Notes: generated by a model not told the origin, from the letters alone. A stretch of 64,000 nucleotides of DNA from Tipula vernalis (GCA_958295665.1 OY282558.1:355129448-355193447); one strand, 5' to 3'. Shown: positions 46,321 to 58,249, counted from the stretch's first letter. Program-made: numbers and translations.

Positions 46321-48288
46321 CTAATCCTTAAAAGTTATGGTTTTAATTTGGTTGTTTTCTTTTTTTACTGCCGATGTTAAAATTCCAAACGCAGGTTTTA
46401 TTCTATCAATAGATATGCTTACATTTTTATCGTTTTTTAGAATAACAAAATGTTTTCTGAATCGACGTATCACCTTGTAAGGACCTTCATAAGGAGAACT
46501 GAAACCAGTCTTAACTTTGTCCACCCTTACAAAAACAAATTCGCAGTTGTCCAAGTTTTTTGGAATGAACATATTGCTTTGTTTACATTGTCGAGTATCG
46601 GTTGGTAACAATGATTTCATAGCACTACGTAGATCTTCAATTAGGCTGTTTGAATCAGCTGTTGTATCTGTTGGAGATTGGGTAATTAATTCGCCAGGAA
46701 GCTTTAATGTTTGCCCATAAACAAGCTCAGCAGGTGTACATTTTATGTCGTCTCTAACGGCAGCACGAATTCCAAGAAGCACAATTGCCAAGTCAATACT
46801 CCAGTTCGTGGTATTTCCTCTGGCCTTCAGTGATGCCTTCAAATGACGATGAAACCTTTCGATCATTCCGTTGGCTTGAGGATGATATGGAGTAGTTCGA
46901 ATTCTATGAGATCCAATTAAGTTAGTTAGCTCTGCAAAAAGTTTTGATTCAAACTGACTTCCTTGGTCAGTAGTAATTTTGCAAGGAACTCCGAATCTTG
47001 GAATGTATTGTTCTACGAAAGTACTGGCTACTGTTAATGCTGTCATATCCGGAATAGGATACGCCTCGGGCCATCGAGTATATCTATCAATGATAGTGAG
47101 AATATATGAGTTGTTTCTCGATTGTGGCAAAGGACCTACAATGTCCATTTGAATATGTTCAAATCTACCTGCTGGCACGTCGAACCGACCAAATTCAGAT
47201 CGTGTGTGCTTATGCACTTTGGATTTTTGACAAGCTATGCACGATTTTGCCCATAATCCAACATCTTTGTTAAGATTCGGCCAGAAATATCGAGATGATA
47301 TCAATTTTCGAGAACCGCGAATTCCTGGGTGCGAAAGAGAATGTAATTTTTCAAATATAGGCCGTCGCATTATTTCGACTACATATGGACGGTAAGCACC
47401 AGTGGAAATTTCACAATAAATTTCAATGTCGGGTAGTTTAACTTTTTTCAGCTTATAGGACGAGCTTATGTTAGTGTTTAACAGAAGAGTCTTCAGTTGA
47501 TCATCCGATATCTGAAGATCAGCTAATGTTTTAAAATCAATTAATTTACTGTCTGTGGCATATAATTCTGTCTCGTTAATTCTGGATAAAGCATCAGCGA
47601 CAGAGTTTTCTTTACCGGCAACATACTGTATGTTGGACGTAAATTGGCTGATGTAATCCAAATGTCTTGCTTGTCTAGGAGAACGTTCAGTTTTTGATGA
47701 TAAAGCTTGGGTCAACGGCTTGTGGTCAGTATATACAGTAAAATCGCGACCTTCCAAGAAAAACCTGAAATGTTTTATAGCTTGATATACTGCCAACAAC
47801 TCCCTATCAAACGCAGAATATTTAATTTCTGCTGGGGAAAGCTTTTTGGAATAAAATCCTAAAGGCTCCCATGCTTTATTATTTAATTGGTGAAGAACCG
47901 CACCCACAGCAATATTTGAAGCATCTGTTGTTAAACTTATTAAAGCGTTTTCAATTGGATGAGCTAACAAACTGACATTGCATAGCGCATTCTTGGCTTT
48001 TTTAAACGCTTCCTCACAATCATTAGGCCATGAAAAATTTTTGCCATTCTTTGGCAGCCTTTGCAATGCATTGAGATGAGAATGTAATGGGGCTAGCATT
48101 ACTGCTAGTTGCGGTATAAATCGATGGTAAAAATTTATCATGCCGATAAATCTTTGTATTTGTCTAATCGAATTCGGTGACGGAAAATCTCTAATGGCTT
48201 CGATTCGGTGGTCAGCTGGAAAAATTCCATGTGATGTTATTTTATGACCGAGAAACTCAAGTGATTGCGTACCAAACACGCATTTTGT
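46321..48288 (-). CDS. Gypsy Pol C-terminal part: RNase H and integrase, intact frame
   Basis: An uninterrupted frame runs from the LTR junction to 46321. Numbered from the GTG at 48279 it has 652 residues. The RT end and thumb are LEFLGHKITSHGI to about 65. RNase H is at about 115-235, with TTDAS (D119), FDREL (E160), YTDHK (D185) and VADALSR (D229). The integrase zinc region is H313, H317, C347, C350. The catalytic core has D379 (QMDIVGPLP), D438 (TTDQGSQFES) and E474 (PQANGMIERF), spacing DD35E. A C-terminal GPY module follows (YEGPYKVIRRF at about 597-607). All key residues are present. It lacks the RT palm, protease and Gag, and any start codon of its own is doubtful, so protein production is uncertain. 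Confidence 0.92.
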   Translation of the reverse strand, partial: TKCVFGTQSLEFLGHKITSHGIFPADHRIEAIRDFPSPNSIRQIQRFIGMINFYHRFIPQLAVMLAPLHSHLNALQRLPKNGKNFSWPNDCEEAFKKAKNALCNVSLLAHPIENALISLTTDASNIAVGAVLHQLNNKAWEPLGFYSKKLSPAEIKYSAFDRELLAVYQAIKHFRFFLEGRDFTVYTDHKPLTQALSSKTERSPRQARHLDYISQFTSNIQYVAGKENSVADALSRINETELYATDSKLIDFKTLADLQISDDQLKTLLLNTNISSSYKLKKVKLPDIEIYCEISTGAYRPYVVEIMRRPIFEKLHSLSHPGIRGSRKLISSRYFWPNLNKDVGLWAKSCIACQKSKVHKHTRSEFGRFDVPAGRFEHIQMDIVGPLPQSRNNSYILTIIDRYTRWPEAYPIPDMTALTVASTFVEQYIPRFGVPCKITTDQGSQFESKLFAELTNLIGSHRIRTTPYHPQANGMIERFHRHLKASLKARGNTTNWSIDLAIVLLGIRAAVRDDIKCTPAELVYGQTLKLPGELITQSPTDTTADSNSLIEDLRSAMKSLLPTDTRQCKQSNMFIPKNLDNCEFVFVRVDKVKTGFSSPYEGPYKVIRRFRKHFVILKNDKNVSISIDRIKPAFGILTSAVKKENNQIKTITFKD

Positions 48289-48291
48289 GAT

Positions 48292-48589
48292 ATTATTTAT
48301 TATTAATTTATTATTATCAGTTATTTAAATATACGACATATGATATAATTATTGTATTAATATTAAATTGAAAGCCACATATTAGTTTTATTTGAATTCT
48401 ACACAACATATAATATATATATACAATTATTGTTGTGTCTTTATTTGTCAACGACCGAGTAACCACTGATTTATTATTAACCGTGGTAACAAAATAACAA
48501 AACGTTGATGAGTATGATGACGTAAGTAATTTAGGGGATATTGTAGTTGCATGTAAACAATTTGTGCGGTGTAAAATGTTTCCGCTACA
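48292..48589 (-). repeat. 5' LTR, inner ~15 bp missing
   Basis: Starts TGTAGCGGAAAC at 48589. The inner end stops at ATTATTTATT (48292) and runs straight into RT codons for NITKCVFGT. The corresponding 3' LTR continues for a further ~15 bases, so the deletion breakpoint lies inside the LTR. Confidence 0.9.
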
Positions 48590-48593
48590 ACAG

Positions 48594-50927
48594 TACCTAA
48601 CTAAATTTGTGGTGTTACCTTAGTCTAAAGCACGAACTTGACAAATATGGTATTCTAACAAAACAATGACTTTCGAGTTATTCACTACACATTTTTTATT
48701 CAAGAATATTGATCTTCAATTATTACTTATTTTATCGACATCATACATTTCCTATCTTCTCCTATATGTCTCTTATATGTATGTACGTACCATCAGCAAA
48801 GAAAACATATTATTCTTAAGACAGGAATAATGACAAGCTCGTACACCAGCAACAACAAAAATAAACTTAATGATTTATTATTTATTAAAATTATCATTAC
48901 ATTAAAGTTTTACGTGTAAGAAATAATAAGTTTTTCATAACGTTCGTTTCCTCTGTTCTTCTACTTGTTGTTCGTAAGACATCAACACAGGAACAAGAGC
49001 TATACATAAAACAATAACAAAGAAAATCAATTTGTGATATTATAAAGTATACGGTGAAGATGATATATTCAGCTCTCTAAGTGCTATGTATACTAATTAG
49101 TTTTAGTCTCGTAATATAGAAAATGCTACTAAAAACCGTTGCTATTATGTTCGAGATGAAAGTTTAGCATATTTTATTTGTCTGGATATTACATTTAAAT
49201 TCGCACAGACACTTAAAATTTACCGAAATAAATTAAAACTATTAGCGAGCTTACAAATGTTAAATAAGCTTTCTTAAAAAATAATTTTATTTTACTTGGC
49301 AATCTGTATAACTTTTACAATTAAACTTTTTTACATTATACTCCACCCCAATAAGATCTAAAACATTTTATCGTAAATTTATTTTATCTCAAATCCATAA
49401 ACTAAAATATTTACATACTTTCGTTGGCAACCATATATTTGTGAGCTAAAACCATATTACAAATCACAGCCGAATAAAAAAAATAAAAAATAAAAATCAC
49501 GAAAACATAATAAGGAAGAATATAAAAATGGACCAAATGATACAGCATTTTCTTCTCAGCCTTTTATGTATTTTACCATACATATTTTATACCATCCCTC
49601 CCACAAGCTGCTTTCCTTCGGTTTTTTTTCGTACTTTATTGCCAGACTTTTATTAACTTGTAACAAACTAAAATTTTCTTGTTTAAAAAATATTTAATTA
49701 AAAAAAAAAAAATTTTGTTAGCCTCTAAGAAATCCAATTTTTTATGTTTATTATTTTACAATAAAATTTATCTATTGTCTAAAACCGCAGAACAAAAGAT
49801 ACTGTTTTCTTCGTTTGGTTTTGAAAAAAATTTAAAATTTTTTTCATACATACATTTCTTGATGAGCTCAGCATAGTACATATTTTCTGTACTAAAAATT
49901 AAAAAGTTTTTTTTATTGTTATAAGTTTGGTATTTTACTTCGGTTTGTTGTTTTTTTTTTTTTTTTGTGTTAAACATTTTTTGCTTTGTTTCGATAAAAC
50001 GTATTTGTTTAAATATATAGAAGACCAAAAAAGTTTAAATAATTAATAAAATAATGTATTTATCTTAAAGTTGAAAATTTATTTATTTTAATGTTGATTT
50101 ATGAATTCGTGGCAAGCGGTGTTTGGTAAATAAAATGGAATTAGGGGTTAGTGGGAAATATTTTAAAGTAGATGCATTTGTTTAGCTTAATTCCGGAATG
50201 TTTGACGTGATTTGCTTTTAATGTGGCCGTAAATGATTTTGTTTGTAATCTATAAAACGACTCAGAAGTTTTTCTTCTGCTTTTATTTATTCTAAATTAA
50301 TTTAAAAGTTTATTGATTGGTTTGTCCCATATTTAACATAAAAATCGTTTATCTTAATATTCACTAAACATGATATCTGTAGTTATTTAAAATCATTAGT
50401 CATAGTTACGTACGGGACATTAAATTGTATACGAATGTAGTTTAAAATTGTTTCACAATGATGCAACAAGGTGTCATATGACATCGTTGTCATTCATTAA
50501 TTACTTACTCATATTGTTAGTATGGAAATAAAATGGGTCAAATGTTTAATGAAATTGCATTCATGCGAGTAAGTAAAGGCATGGTCAATGTCGTTCGACC
50601 CACTTACATACCGTGTGAATATTGCTTATTCATATGGTATGTAGCAATATAACGCATTCCGTAGAATTGTTGAACTCGGAATTATTATGCATAAATCAAT
50701 AAATTTATTTCCATATACAAAAATAATATAGACTAGATTCCGAAAAAGTAAGTGGTACCGAACAGCCATTTCCACAAGTCGGTGCTTGATATTGTTAAAT
50801 TAAATATAATTTAATAAAATAAATTAAAATAAAATCTTTTAAAATAAAATAAAGTTATTCTTAATTATTTAACAATACATCAAAGATTTTATAGTTCTAC
50901 TAATTAGTGATTGTGTTTAAAGAAGTC
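48594..50927. other. AT-rich spacer, no gene seen
   Basis: No coding region or element terminus recognised. A palindrome TGTCATATGACA occurs near 50471-50482, and long poly-A/T runs are frequent. Confidence 0.5.
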
Positions 50928-50952
50928 TTATGCCCGGTTACACACAAAACGA

Positions 50953-51330
50953 GTTAAGACTGATTTACATTCAACGACAATCGACGTCTGCAAAAAAATT
51001 GAAACACAACATAGAAAAAAGTACAAAGACAAAATGAGAAAAAATAATCATCTGCTTAAAACAGTCAATTGAAACCCGAGAAACAAACCCAAAAAACCTC
51101 GTCTGCTTTTTTTTGCAGATGTCGAGTTCTATCTTTTTTCTGTAATAGGTTCGAAAATTGTCGATGCGTGAATAAATAACTATAATAAGGTTACATAAAT
51201 AAAAAAATTAATCATTTGCATTGGTTTATGACATTTTATATTTAAATTTACTTTTTATGTGTAAAAAAAACGAATTTTTGATTTGACATCTGCATCTGCG
51301 AAATTTTTTGAATGTAAATCAGTCTTTAAC
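50953..51330. repeat. Subterminal inverted repeat within Harbinger
   Basis: GTTAAGACTGATTTACATTCA (50953-50973) recurs inverted at 51309-51330 with one change. The enclosed ~335 bases are non-coding. It may be a separate MITE inserted near the left end, or a subterminal transposase-binding arrangement. No duplication was identified to decide this. Confidence 0.7.
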
Positions 51331-51460
51331 CGTTTAATAGCAATCTGATTGATAAGTCTAAACTCCGGTTGAAATTACATTTCGTTTTACAAAAAAATTT
51401 CCATGGTTAGTTAACAAACAAGTCGATATTGTCGATATAATAAAATTTTACTCCATAAAT

Positions 51461-52470
51461 ATGAGCTTTATATCAAAAAACGGTAAGTAATAAAGTGATG
51501 CTAATCGTAATTTTATATCATTGGTTTGTTTAAAATTATTTTATTAAATTTTATTTACAAAAACATTTCTATTAGAAATGATAAAGCAATACCGTCACAT
51601 TGTCGAGTGCAAAAAAACGGACAAAATAACATCAAAAAAAAAAAAAATGATTAATGGGAAGGATTAAGTATTCATTTTAATGCCCAAAGCTTGAGAACCT
51701 ACAGGAATGCGCAACAGCTTAGATCCTTATATGGACAATTGAAAAAAAACGAAAAAAAATAAAAATCCGCCGATACAGAAATATCTTTATTTATTTAAGT
51801 TAATTAATAGTTAATGCATACAATTTTAATTATTATTTAAAGGTTGCCACTTTCATGACTGGAGGGTAACAAAAAATTCGGAAATTTCTGAAGTAAGCAA
51901 TAAAATGCTTGAGGTTTTGAAGCCGTTCACAATCACGCCTCTTGTAAATAGGTTTGACGACAGTGCTGATAACAACAACAACTTACTGGTACTATTTTTC
52001 CAATTTCCAATTATGGTTTAATAATGTTACACCATTATTTTGATAGTTATTATATTTTTATTTATTTAGTTCTACGACGAAACGCGTATTTTGGGTGATT
52101 TAAATGATTCTGCTATCGATAGAGATGAGCAGCAATCTAACGAGCATCCAGAGATTCAAGAAGATTACGAAATTTAATTTCTGGAAGAACATCCGTATTC
52201 TTCTGCATCAATTGCACCATCGAATGAAAATAATTTTACTTATAAAAGCCCCACTCAGCACAATCGAAGAAAACGACCAGCTGTACGAGGAATATATGCA
52301 GAGTTGACAGTTATTTGACAACAAATAAAAAAATTAGTAGAATTTGCCAATTTGAAGAAGAATTAATGAAAATGGGATGCGAGTGGCACGAAATGGAGAT
52401 AGCAGTGCTGAAAGAGCAGAAACTACTATTATCTCATTGGGGAAAAACGCAGACCTATTGCGGCCTATTA
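51461..52470 (+). pseudogene. Myb/SANT-like DNA-binding protein of Harbinger
   Basis: Exon 1 (51461-51482, MSFISKN) has a consensus donor GTAAGT. Exon 2 starts after ATTAG at 51576 and reads MIKQYRHIVECKKTDKITS. After a poly-A frameshift it continues WEGLSIHFN, RTYRNAQQLRSLYGQLKK, the trihelix/Myb-like fold. Exon 3 (51843-51988) gives ATFMTGG and, frameshifted, KMLEVLKPFTITPLVNRF. Exon 4 (from 52070) gives FYDETRILGDLND and later a Lys-rich, coiled C-terminus (MEIAVLKEQKLLL). In PIF/Harbinger this protein helps bring transposase to DNA. A stop replaces the residue before WEGL and two or more frameshifts are present, so it is dead. Exon limits are inferred by eye. Confidence 0.8.
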
Positions 52471-52900
52471 GGGCCTATTTAACCAAAATGCAAAATTTTG
52501 CTAAGTGCTAAGAATTTAACTAGTCATAAAAACTTTACAAATATAACTTCGTTGCTATTGCTCTTATATTAATGATTAGTAAAGAAATAATCACTTATGG
52601 TTGGTAATTTTACGAAATAACATTTATATACATAAATAATAAATTATTAGAATAATAAAGATTTTTTAAAATAAACGCAAATAACCTTACAATTTCGATC
52701 GTGCAAACTGTTACTGAAAAATGTAAAGTGCAAAGTGATAAGTGCTAAGTGACTGCAATTATAATATAAAACCAAACAGTTATTGGGTTTTTATTGTTCA
52801 GTTGTTTGATATTTATTCATGTTTTTTGCTAAATAATTGCATCGCATTTTGTGATAAGTTTAGTCGATACTTGTAAAACGTATACCTTTGGTCGTCAAAA

Positions 52901-53255
52901 TGATTCAAGGTGAGTTATTATTCGCGGAAACGATGTAATAAATAAAAAGAAGTCTCATAAGAGGATACATTTTAGTACACCCAACGAATTTTCTTTTTAA
53001 GAATCGTTCCGTATAAATTATCAGCAAGCGGAATTTATTTTACAAAATATCGGAGACATAATTAAACAGAAAACCACCATAACAACAATTATTACTGTGC
53101 CTTCATTGGCTTGTCAATGGATGCCAATATCATGGTGTGGCTACCATGAACGGCGTTATAAAGGGAACTGTTTGCACCACAGTACGTCGCGTTTGTAACG
53201 CATTAGTCGAAAATTTATTTCCAAAAATTGTGTTGGCAGAAAAATGTGACTAATA
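52901..53255 (+). pseudogene. HARBI1-like transposase, N-terminal remnant
   Basis: A short first exon (ATGATTCAAG, donor GTGAGT) joins an exon after TTTTAAG at about 53003. Together they read MIQESFRINYQQAEFI then LQNIGDIIKQKTT. After a frameshift near 53090 the text is HWLVNGCQYHGVATMNGV, then TVCTTVRRVCNALVENLFPKIV. This is the helix-turn-helix part that precedes the DDE catalytic domain in Harbinger transposases. The frame stops at about 53250 and no DDE motif follows. It lies downstream of the Myb-like gene on the same strand. Confidence 0.8.
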
Positions 53256-53738
53256 AAATGTCAGAATTTAAATCTGTTGTGGTTTCAAAATGTCAGAATT
53301 TATATCTGGGTATCGGTTTTGGTCGCAAAATGAGGATTGAGGATTGAGAATTTTGTATATGTACACGGCGTATAATATATATTTTGCTATTGTGTGCCGC
53401 CAAATATTTTTATTGTATTAGTGTGTTTTCTCATGATGGTAAGTATCAAAAATAAGCTAAGCGGGTGAAATCGGTTAAACTTTTTTGTTGCTTCCGCTCG
53501 CCTTGAGTTATTTTTCCCTACCTTTTAACATGAGGAATTCATGTTTTTCTTTCTATTGTTGTTGTAAACGAGACATTCATTTTACTTCGTTACCAAAAAT
53601 CCAAAACAATATACGCAATCAATTGCTCGTGGTGATCTTCAATATAAAAAACAAAAAGCAGCATAAATAAATGGTTTTTAATTTTTACATTCTTCGTCGA
53701 CCACATTTTTTTTTTTTTTTTTTTTTTTTGAGTTATGT

Positions 53739-54526
53739 GAGAATAAACATTTGAAAAATAAAAAAAAAACAATTCAGTGTTATCTCATGCGCACGAAAGG
53801 AATGTTGTACATATTTTTATTTCCAGTAATTTTCTGCAAAATTTAAAACTAATAAAATTGTTAATTAAATAATGATTTAAAGATAAATAAATATTAACTA
53901 AAAATAGAAAATAAGTCAGATAAATATTTATAAACTATAATTTTATTAATAATTTAAAATGATGAAAAATCACACGACGTACATCCACCCTTTCCTGTGC
54001 TTGAATTAACCCTAAGCCAAAATAACTAATTTACTTCTTATTTTTTCCACATTATATTTTATATCCCTCTTTTTCGTGTCATTTTATCTCTCTTATTTGC
54101 ATCATGTTAAACAAAAAACTTAAAAAAACGCCCATTAGACACTGTTTAATATAACATGGCATAAGGTTTTTTTGTTATAAGATAAGAGGGATAATGTGAG
54201 GGATAAGAGGGATAATGTGAAAAATATAAGAAGTAAATTAGTGATTTTACCTTTAATGTTGACCCAAGCGCAGGCAAGGAAGTATATGTACGTCGTGTAA
54301 TTTTTCTAACTTAAAATTATTAATAAAATTATAGTTTATAAATATTTTTCTGACTTATTTGCCTTTTTTAATTAATATTTATTTATCTTTAAATCATTAT
54401 TCAAGTAACAATTTTATTAGTTTTAAATTTTGCAAAAAATTACTGGAAATACAAATATGTACAACCTTTCGTACGCATGAGATGACACTGAATTTTTTTT
54501 TTTTTATATTTCAAATGTTTATTCTC
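53739..54526. repeat. Large imperfect palindrome (foldback) in Harbinger
   Basis: The left arm (53739 to about 54100) and right arm (about 54178 to 54526) are inverted copies over roughly 350 bases each, with a loop of only ~75 bases. Anchors: GAGAATAAACATTTGAAA, TTTCCAGTAATTTTCTGCAAAA, ACACGACGTACAT and TAATTTACTTCTTAT each recur inverted. The right arm adds a short GGATAA(GA)GGGATAATGTG duplication at 54178-54220. It could form a long hairpin. No gene is supported inside. The open frame at 54359-54763 lies partly in the arm and is not credible. Confidence 0.85.
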
Positions 54527-55429
54527 TGTTTTTCTCTATTCTTTGGACACCAATACAATTTACCAATACTTTTGCCTTCCGTTAATACTCAACTCAATCC
54601 TCAAATTGCGACCAAAATCGCTGTCTTCTTGTGTAATTTGCTAAATGTTTATTGTACAGGAATGATAATCACTTTGCAAATAACATTGATTGCAAAGAGA
54701 TTTTTGTATATCGGTTTTAATGTTTCGAATTGCTTTGTGACATTGAGGGGATATCAATCCTGAAAATCGGCCTTCCTACAATTGACTTCAATATAGGGTG
54801 TTTTCTTTTATTGATTCTGAATATTCCGGATATTCCGAAAGTGACGTAAATCGTTCTTTTATTCATTCCATTCCTTCTATTTCCTTCCTTTGTCCATTTT
54901 TTTATCTTTATTCGGAATATTCAGAATGTTTCTGTACTACATCCAAAGGTGGAATAAAGGCGTAGAGCTGGGCGGATATAAAAAGTCCCAGGTTATATTT
55001 TTTAAGAAATATCAATTAAAATTAATATTACATTATGTGTTTTCACACACAAAATATTTGCAACTTCATTTAATTATAATGAAATTATTTATTTATTAAA
55101 CTTAATTTGTTTCCTAATTTTAAAAATAAAAAAAAAAAATCATGCTATGGAAAATGTATTCCATTTATTCCAATCCGTTGTTTTATTACATTACGTACGA
55201 AATTTTACGAGGTTACGTGATCAATATTCTATTCTTTCTGTTCTTTCTGTGGAATGAATAAAATAAAATACGATATACGATATCGTTAAATAGTTATCTA
55301 CCCAATTTTGCATAGTTACATTTAACTGAAGGTTTAACCGACTGTTAATTGTTGTGAAACGCTCTTTTTACTAACGGTCAGTTAAATCAAGCTAAACTAC
55401 TGATATGTTTTGTATGATACCGGGCATTA

Positions 55430-58249
55430 AACAGATATACTTCTGCTTGCCTGTTTTCTATTTTTGTTTATAAAAATTTTTATTTGTATTTATCGATTTT
55501 TTAAGAAATCTGGAAAGTAAGTACTACGGGATTTTTATGAATTTACACGTTTTGGGTTGATACCTGTCCGTTCCTTCCATTTAGCCCAAAATGGACTAAA
55601 AATCATATCTTAGAGAATTTAAATTTATTATTAAATTACAGCATATGTGCAAGTACTTATTAGTACCAGGCGATATAAAAGAACAGAGACTATTTTTAAA
55701 CGACTATTTTTTATCTATATACGTTACAAAAAATTTGGGGAGTTATCATGTCTACAAAAAAATCGTTTTTCCAATATCGAATATTACGAATATTAAATTT
55801 CGGCAACAAATAATTCCAACACGCACAAATAAGGCGAGGTTGTAATGATTTCGAATTCGTCCAGCTACAATTCTTCGGTTTTAAAAACTTCTTGATTTTC
55901 ATGTTTAAATATATGCTATTTGTTTTTCATATTATCCTGAAATATGTACGATGAAGTTCTGATAAACAATATACGATTGCAATAACCTCAAAACTTAGAT
56001 TTTTAAATAACATATCAATTCTTGTATGCTCTCAGTTAATTAAATTTGAAAGTAAAATAACCGTTTTAAAAACTAGCGTCGTTTGCATTACCTAATCCTA
56101 CGTTATCAGAGACATTATTGTGAGGGCGTCATTTTAATAAGTAACATTATCATAAATAGGTTTGGTTTTACGTATTTCTAATATTTAGTAATTAACAAAA
56201 ATATAGTAAAGTGATAAAAATAAAATTATTGACTATTTCTAAATTAAAAATAGTAAATTAAATTAATGTTTGCGTTAATTTGCTATTTATTCCAAATAAT
56301 ATATTCATTCCCATTTCCGTTTAAACAATTCATTGAAGGCATAAAACTTAATTCTTCTTATAACTTATTACGAAATGAAGAAGATCAAAAATTTGATCAG
56401 CTCCTAAATGAGTTCCAATACTAAGCAACACGTCGTTTAGTTCTAAATATTTCAAAACTATACCTTGTAGAATGTGTATGCGATTATTAAATAAAAACAG
56501 TGTTTTTTTTAAGTATTTGATTGCTGGATTCAAATCGAATAGAGCTCAAAGCCGAAATTGGGCCTTCGAATATTCTTTCATTGTGTAAAATTAAATGAAA
56601 ATTCGGCTTTAAATTTCTATTCGATTGATTTATTTACGGATAATTTAATTCAAAAACAACAATTTTTTAATAATTGGTTTTGACGTATTTACTAAAAGCA
56701 ATCGGAATAACTTCTCTTAAAATAATTACAAGTGTCCAATCCTAGCTGAAATTTGTAATTTTGTCTTAAATCAATAAAGGAAAGTACATACATTTAGAAG
56801 CCAAAGATGCGAACTTTATTTGCTTTTAAGCTTTGGTACATTTGAAGGTTTGCTCTAATTAAATTGTTCAGAACACCTTATAAAAGTCATGGAGACAGTC
56901 CAAACTGCAATTTTGTGTTACGTTAAAATCATTCTTGCTATTACAAATTAAATTTTCTTTTAGACCCTTTTCAAATAAATTATTCAAATGCATTTCAATT
57001 TTCGGAATTTTACATATGCGACCGAAAAAATTTCTATTAAAAGAGTCTGTGAAACCTAATATAAAATTAACGCTCAAATTGTCTCCTGCAATAACACAAT
57101 TATAATGTGTGTATTTAAGTTTTATTCCATCAGTTTGCAATTAATCTATAATTGATCGATCAATGGTTTAAATATTTTTGAATTTCAAAATTTTTGATTA
57201 TCTTGAGAAAAAAAAATCATTGACCAGAAGATATGCTTGACAGATTTGGCGCCAAATTATCAAAAGGTACCAATAATTTTACATAAACTGCTCCCAATTT
57301 AAATATCATTCTGGTGACTGAGAGCCTATTGGATTCAACGGCTCGAAATAATGAAAATAAATCGTTAAGGGTAAGTATAAAACATCCTTAAGGTTAAATG
57401 GATTTCACATTCTAACTTATTCTTCCAAAAAGCCGTTTGTACGATGTTAAATATTGTGAATTCATTCGAAAGAACACATTCAAGATATCTGTTTATTTGT
57501 TACAAAATCTAAATTTTGGAGATTAACACCGAAAATAATTGATCCAAACTCAAAATTTTAGTTAGGGACTGATTGGTAATTAATTGTATACTATTGTCAT
57601 TGGGATATTCAAATTTTTTTTTCGTTAAATTTAAGGTAAACTTGACAATTTATAAGAATTTCTTGATATTTTAGCTGTCTAAATATCAAATGTTCTGTTT
57701 CTGAAAAAATTAACCTTAAAATAGCTGAAACATCTTAAAATTTATTGGACGTTAGCGTGACATACGCTATTAGTTGCGATGTTATATCCCCAATAATTAC
57801 AACATTTTTTGGCTGTAACCCTTTCCTCTTAACTTATAGCTTTTTCTCGAAATCTTCTGCTTTTTGAATGTTCCATCAAACAAAAAAATTAAATGGAAAA
57901 ATGCATAGCTACCTCATTCAGGTTTGGTTAATTTACCTTAAAGTAAGCAAGAAAATTTTCTTCACTCACAATTTTCGTTATTTTAAAGCTTTTTTGGATT
58001 GTAGTTTATGTTTGGTAGTTCCCGTATAACGAAAAATGTATGGTAAGAGAACAAATGCGAGAGTGTTCCTGTTATTTTCTATAGATGAATTATTAAAAGT
58101 TAGTATAAGGTTTAACTTAAATGTTAAGTACTAATACGAGAATAATTATTATCATCGGTACAGGTGTCAACTAAAGCACAGAATGATTTACTTGAAAAAT
58201 CTGTTAATTTTTTAGCAAAAAGTATGATTTATTTTGTACTAAATGTTCC
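55430..58249. other. AT-rich spacer with a short hairpin
   Basis: No gene is supported. It contains the hairpin at 56530-56628 and short frames without recognisable similarity. Confidence 0.5.
56530..56628. repeat. 27-bp inverted repeat, ~45-base loop
   Basis: TCAAATCGAATAGAGCTCAAAGCC... (56530-56556) is matched inverted by 56602-56628 with a few mismatches. The 99-base total could be a tiny MITE or a hairpin transcript. There is no further evidence for either. Confidence 0.5.

Larger units (their letters stand above)
45954..48589 (-). mobile_element. Young internally deleted Ty3/gypsy element
   Basis: A 2636-bp minus-strand element is bounded by LTRs at 45954-46266 and 48292-48589. ACAG flanks both sides (45950-45953 and 48590-48593). 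The 5' LTR is joined directly to the end of RT, so its last ~15 bases, the primer-binding site, gag, protease and most of RT are missing. The two LTRs look almost identical: I see one difference, GTAACTAA versus GTAAGTAA. This indicates a recent insertion. It would need help from a complete relative to move. Confidence 0.9.
50931..55426 (+). mobile_element. PIF/Harbinger transposon with TIRs and TTA duplication
   Basis: The left end is TGCCCGGTTACACACAAAAC. The right end, reverse complemented, is TGCCCGGTATCATACAAAAC, matching at 17 of 20 positions. TTA flanks both sides (50928-50930 and 55427-55429), the 3-bp target of this superfamily. Inside, on the plus strand, are remnants of the two genes expected for it: a Myb/SANT-like protein and a HARBI1-like DDE transposase. 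Neither is intact. A large palindrome (53739-54526) occupies the place where the rest of the transposase should be. Total 4496 bp. Confidence 0.88.

Noticed and set aside
49679..50028. Short Lys/Phe-rich frames on both strands
   Set aside because: They reflect poly-A and poly-T runs in AT-rich DNA.
54359..54763. 134-codon plus-strand frame as a membrane protein
   Set aside because: Its first part is the arm of the large palindrome and its hydrophobicity follows from T-rich codons.
56868..57140. Minus-strand frame with NCVIAGDNL, resembling a LINE endonuclease core
   Set aside because: One short partial motif only, with the usual Phe missing and no supporting blocks on either side.
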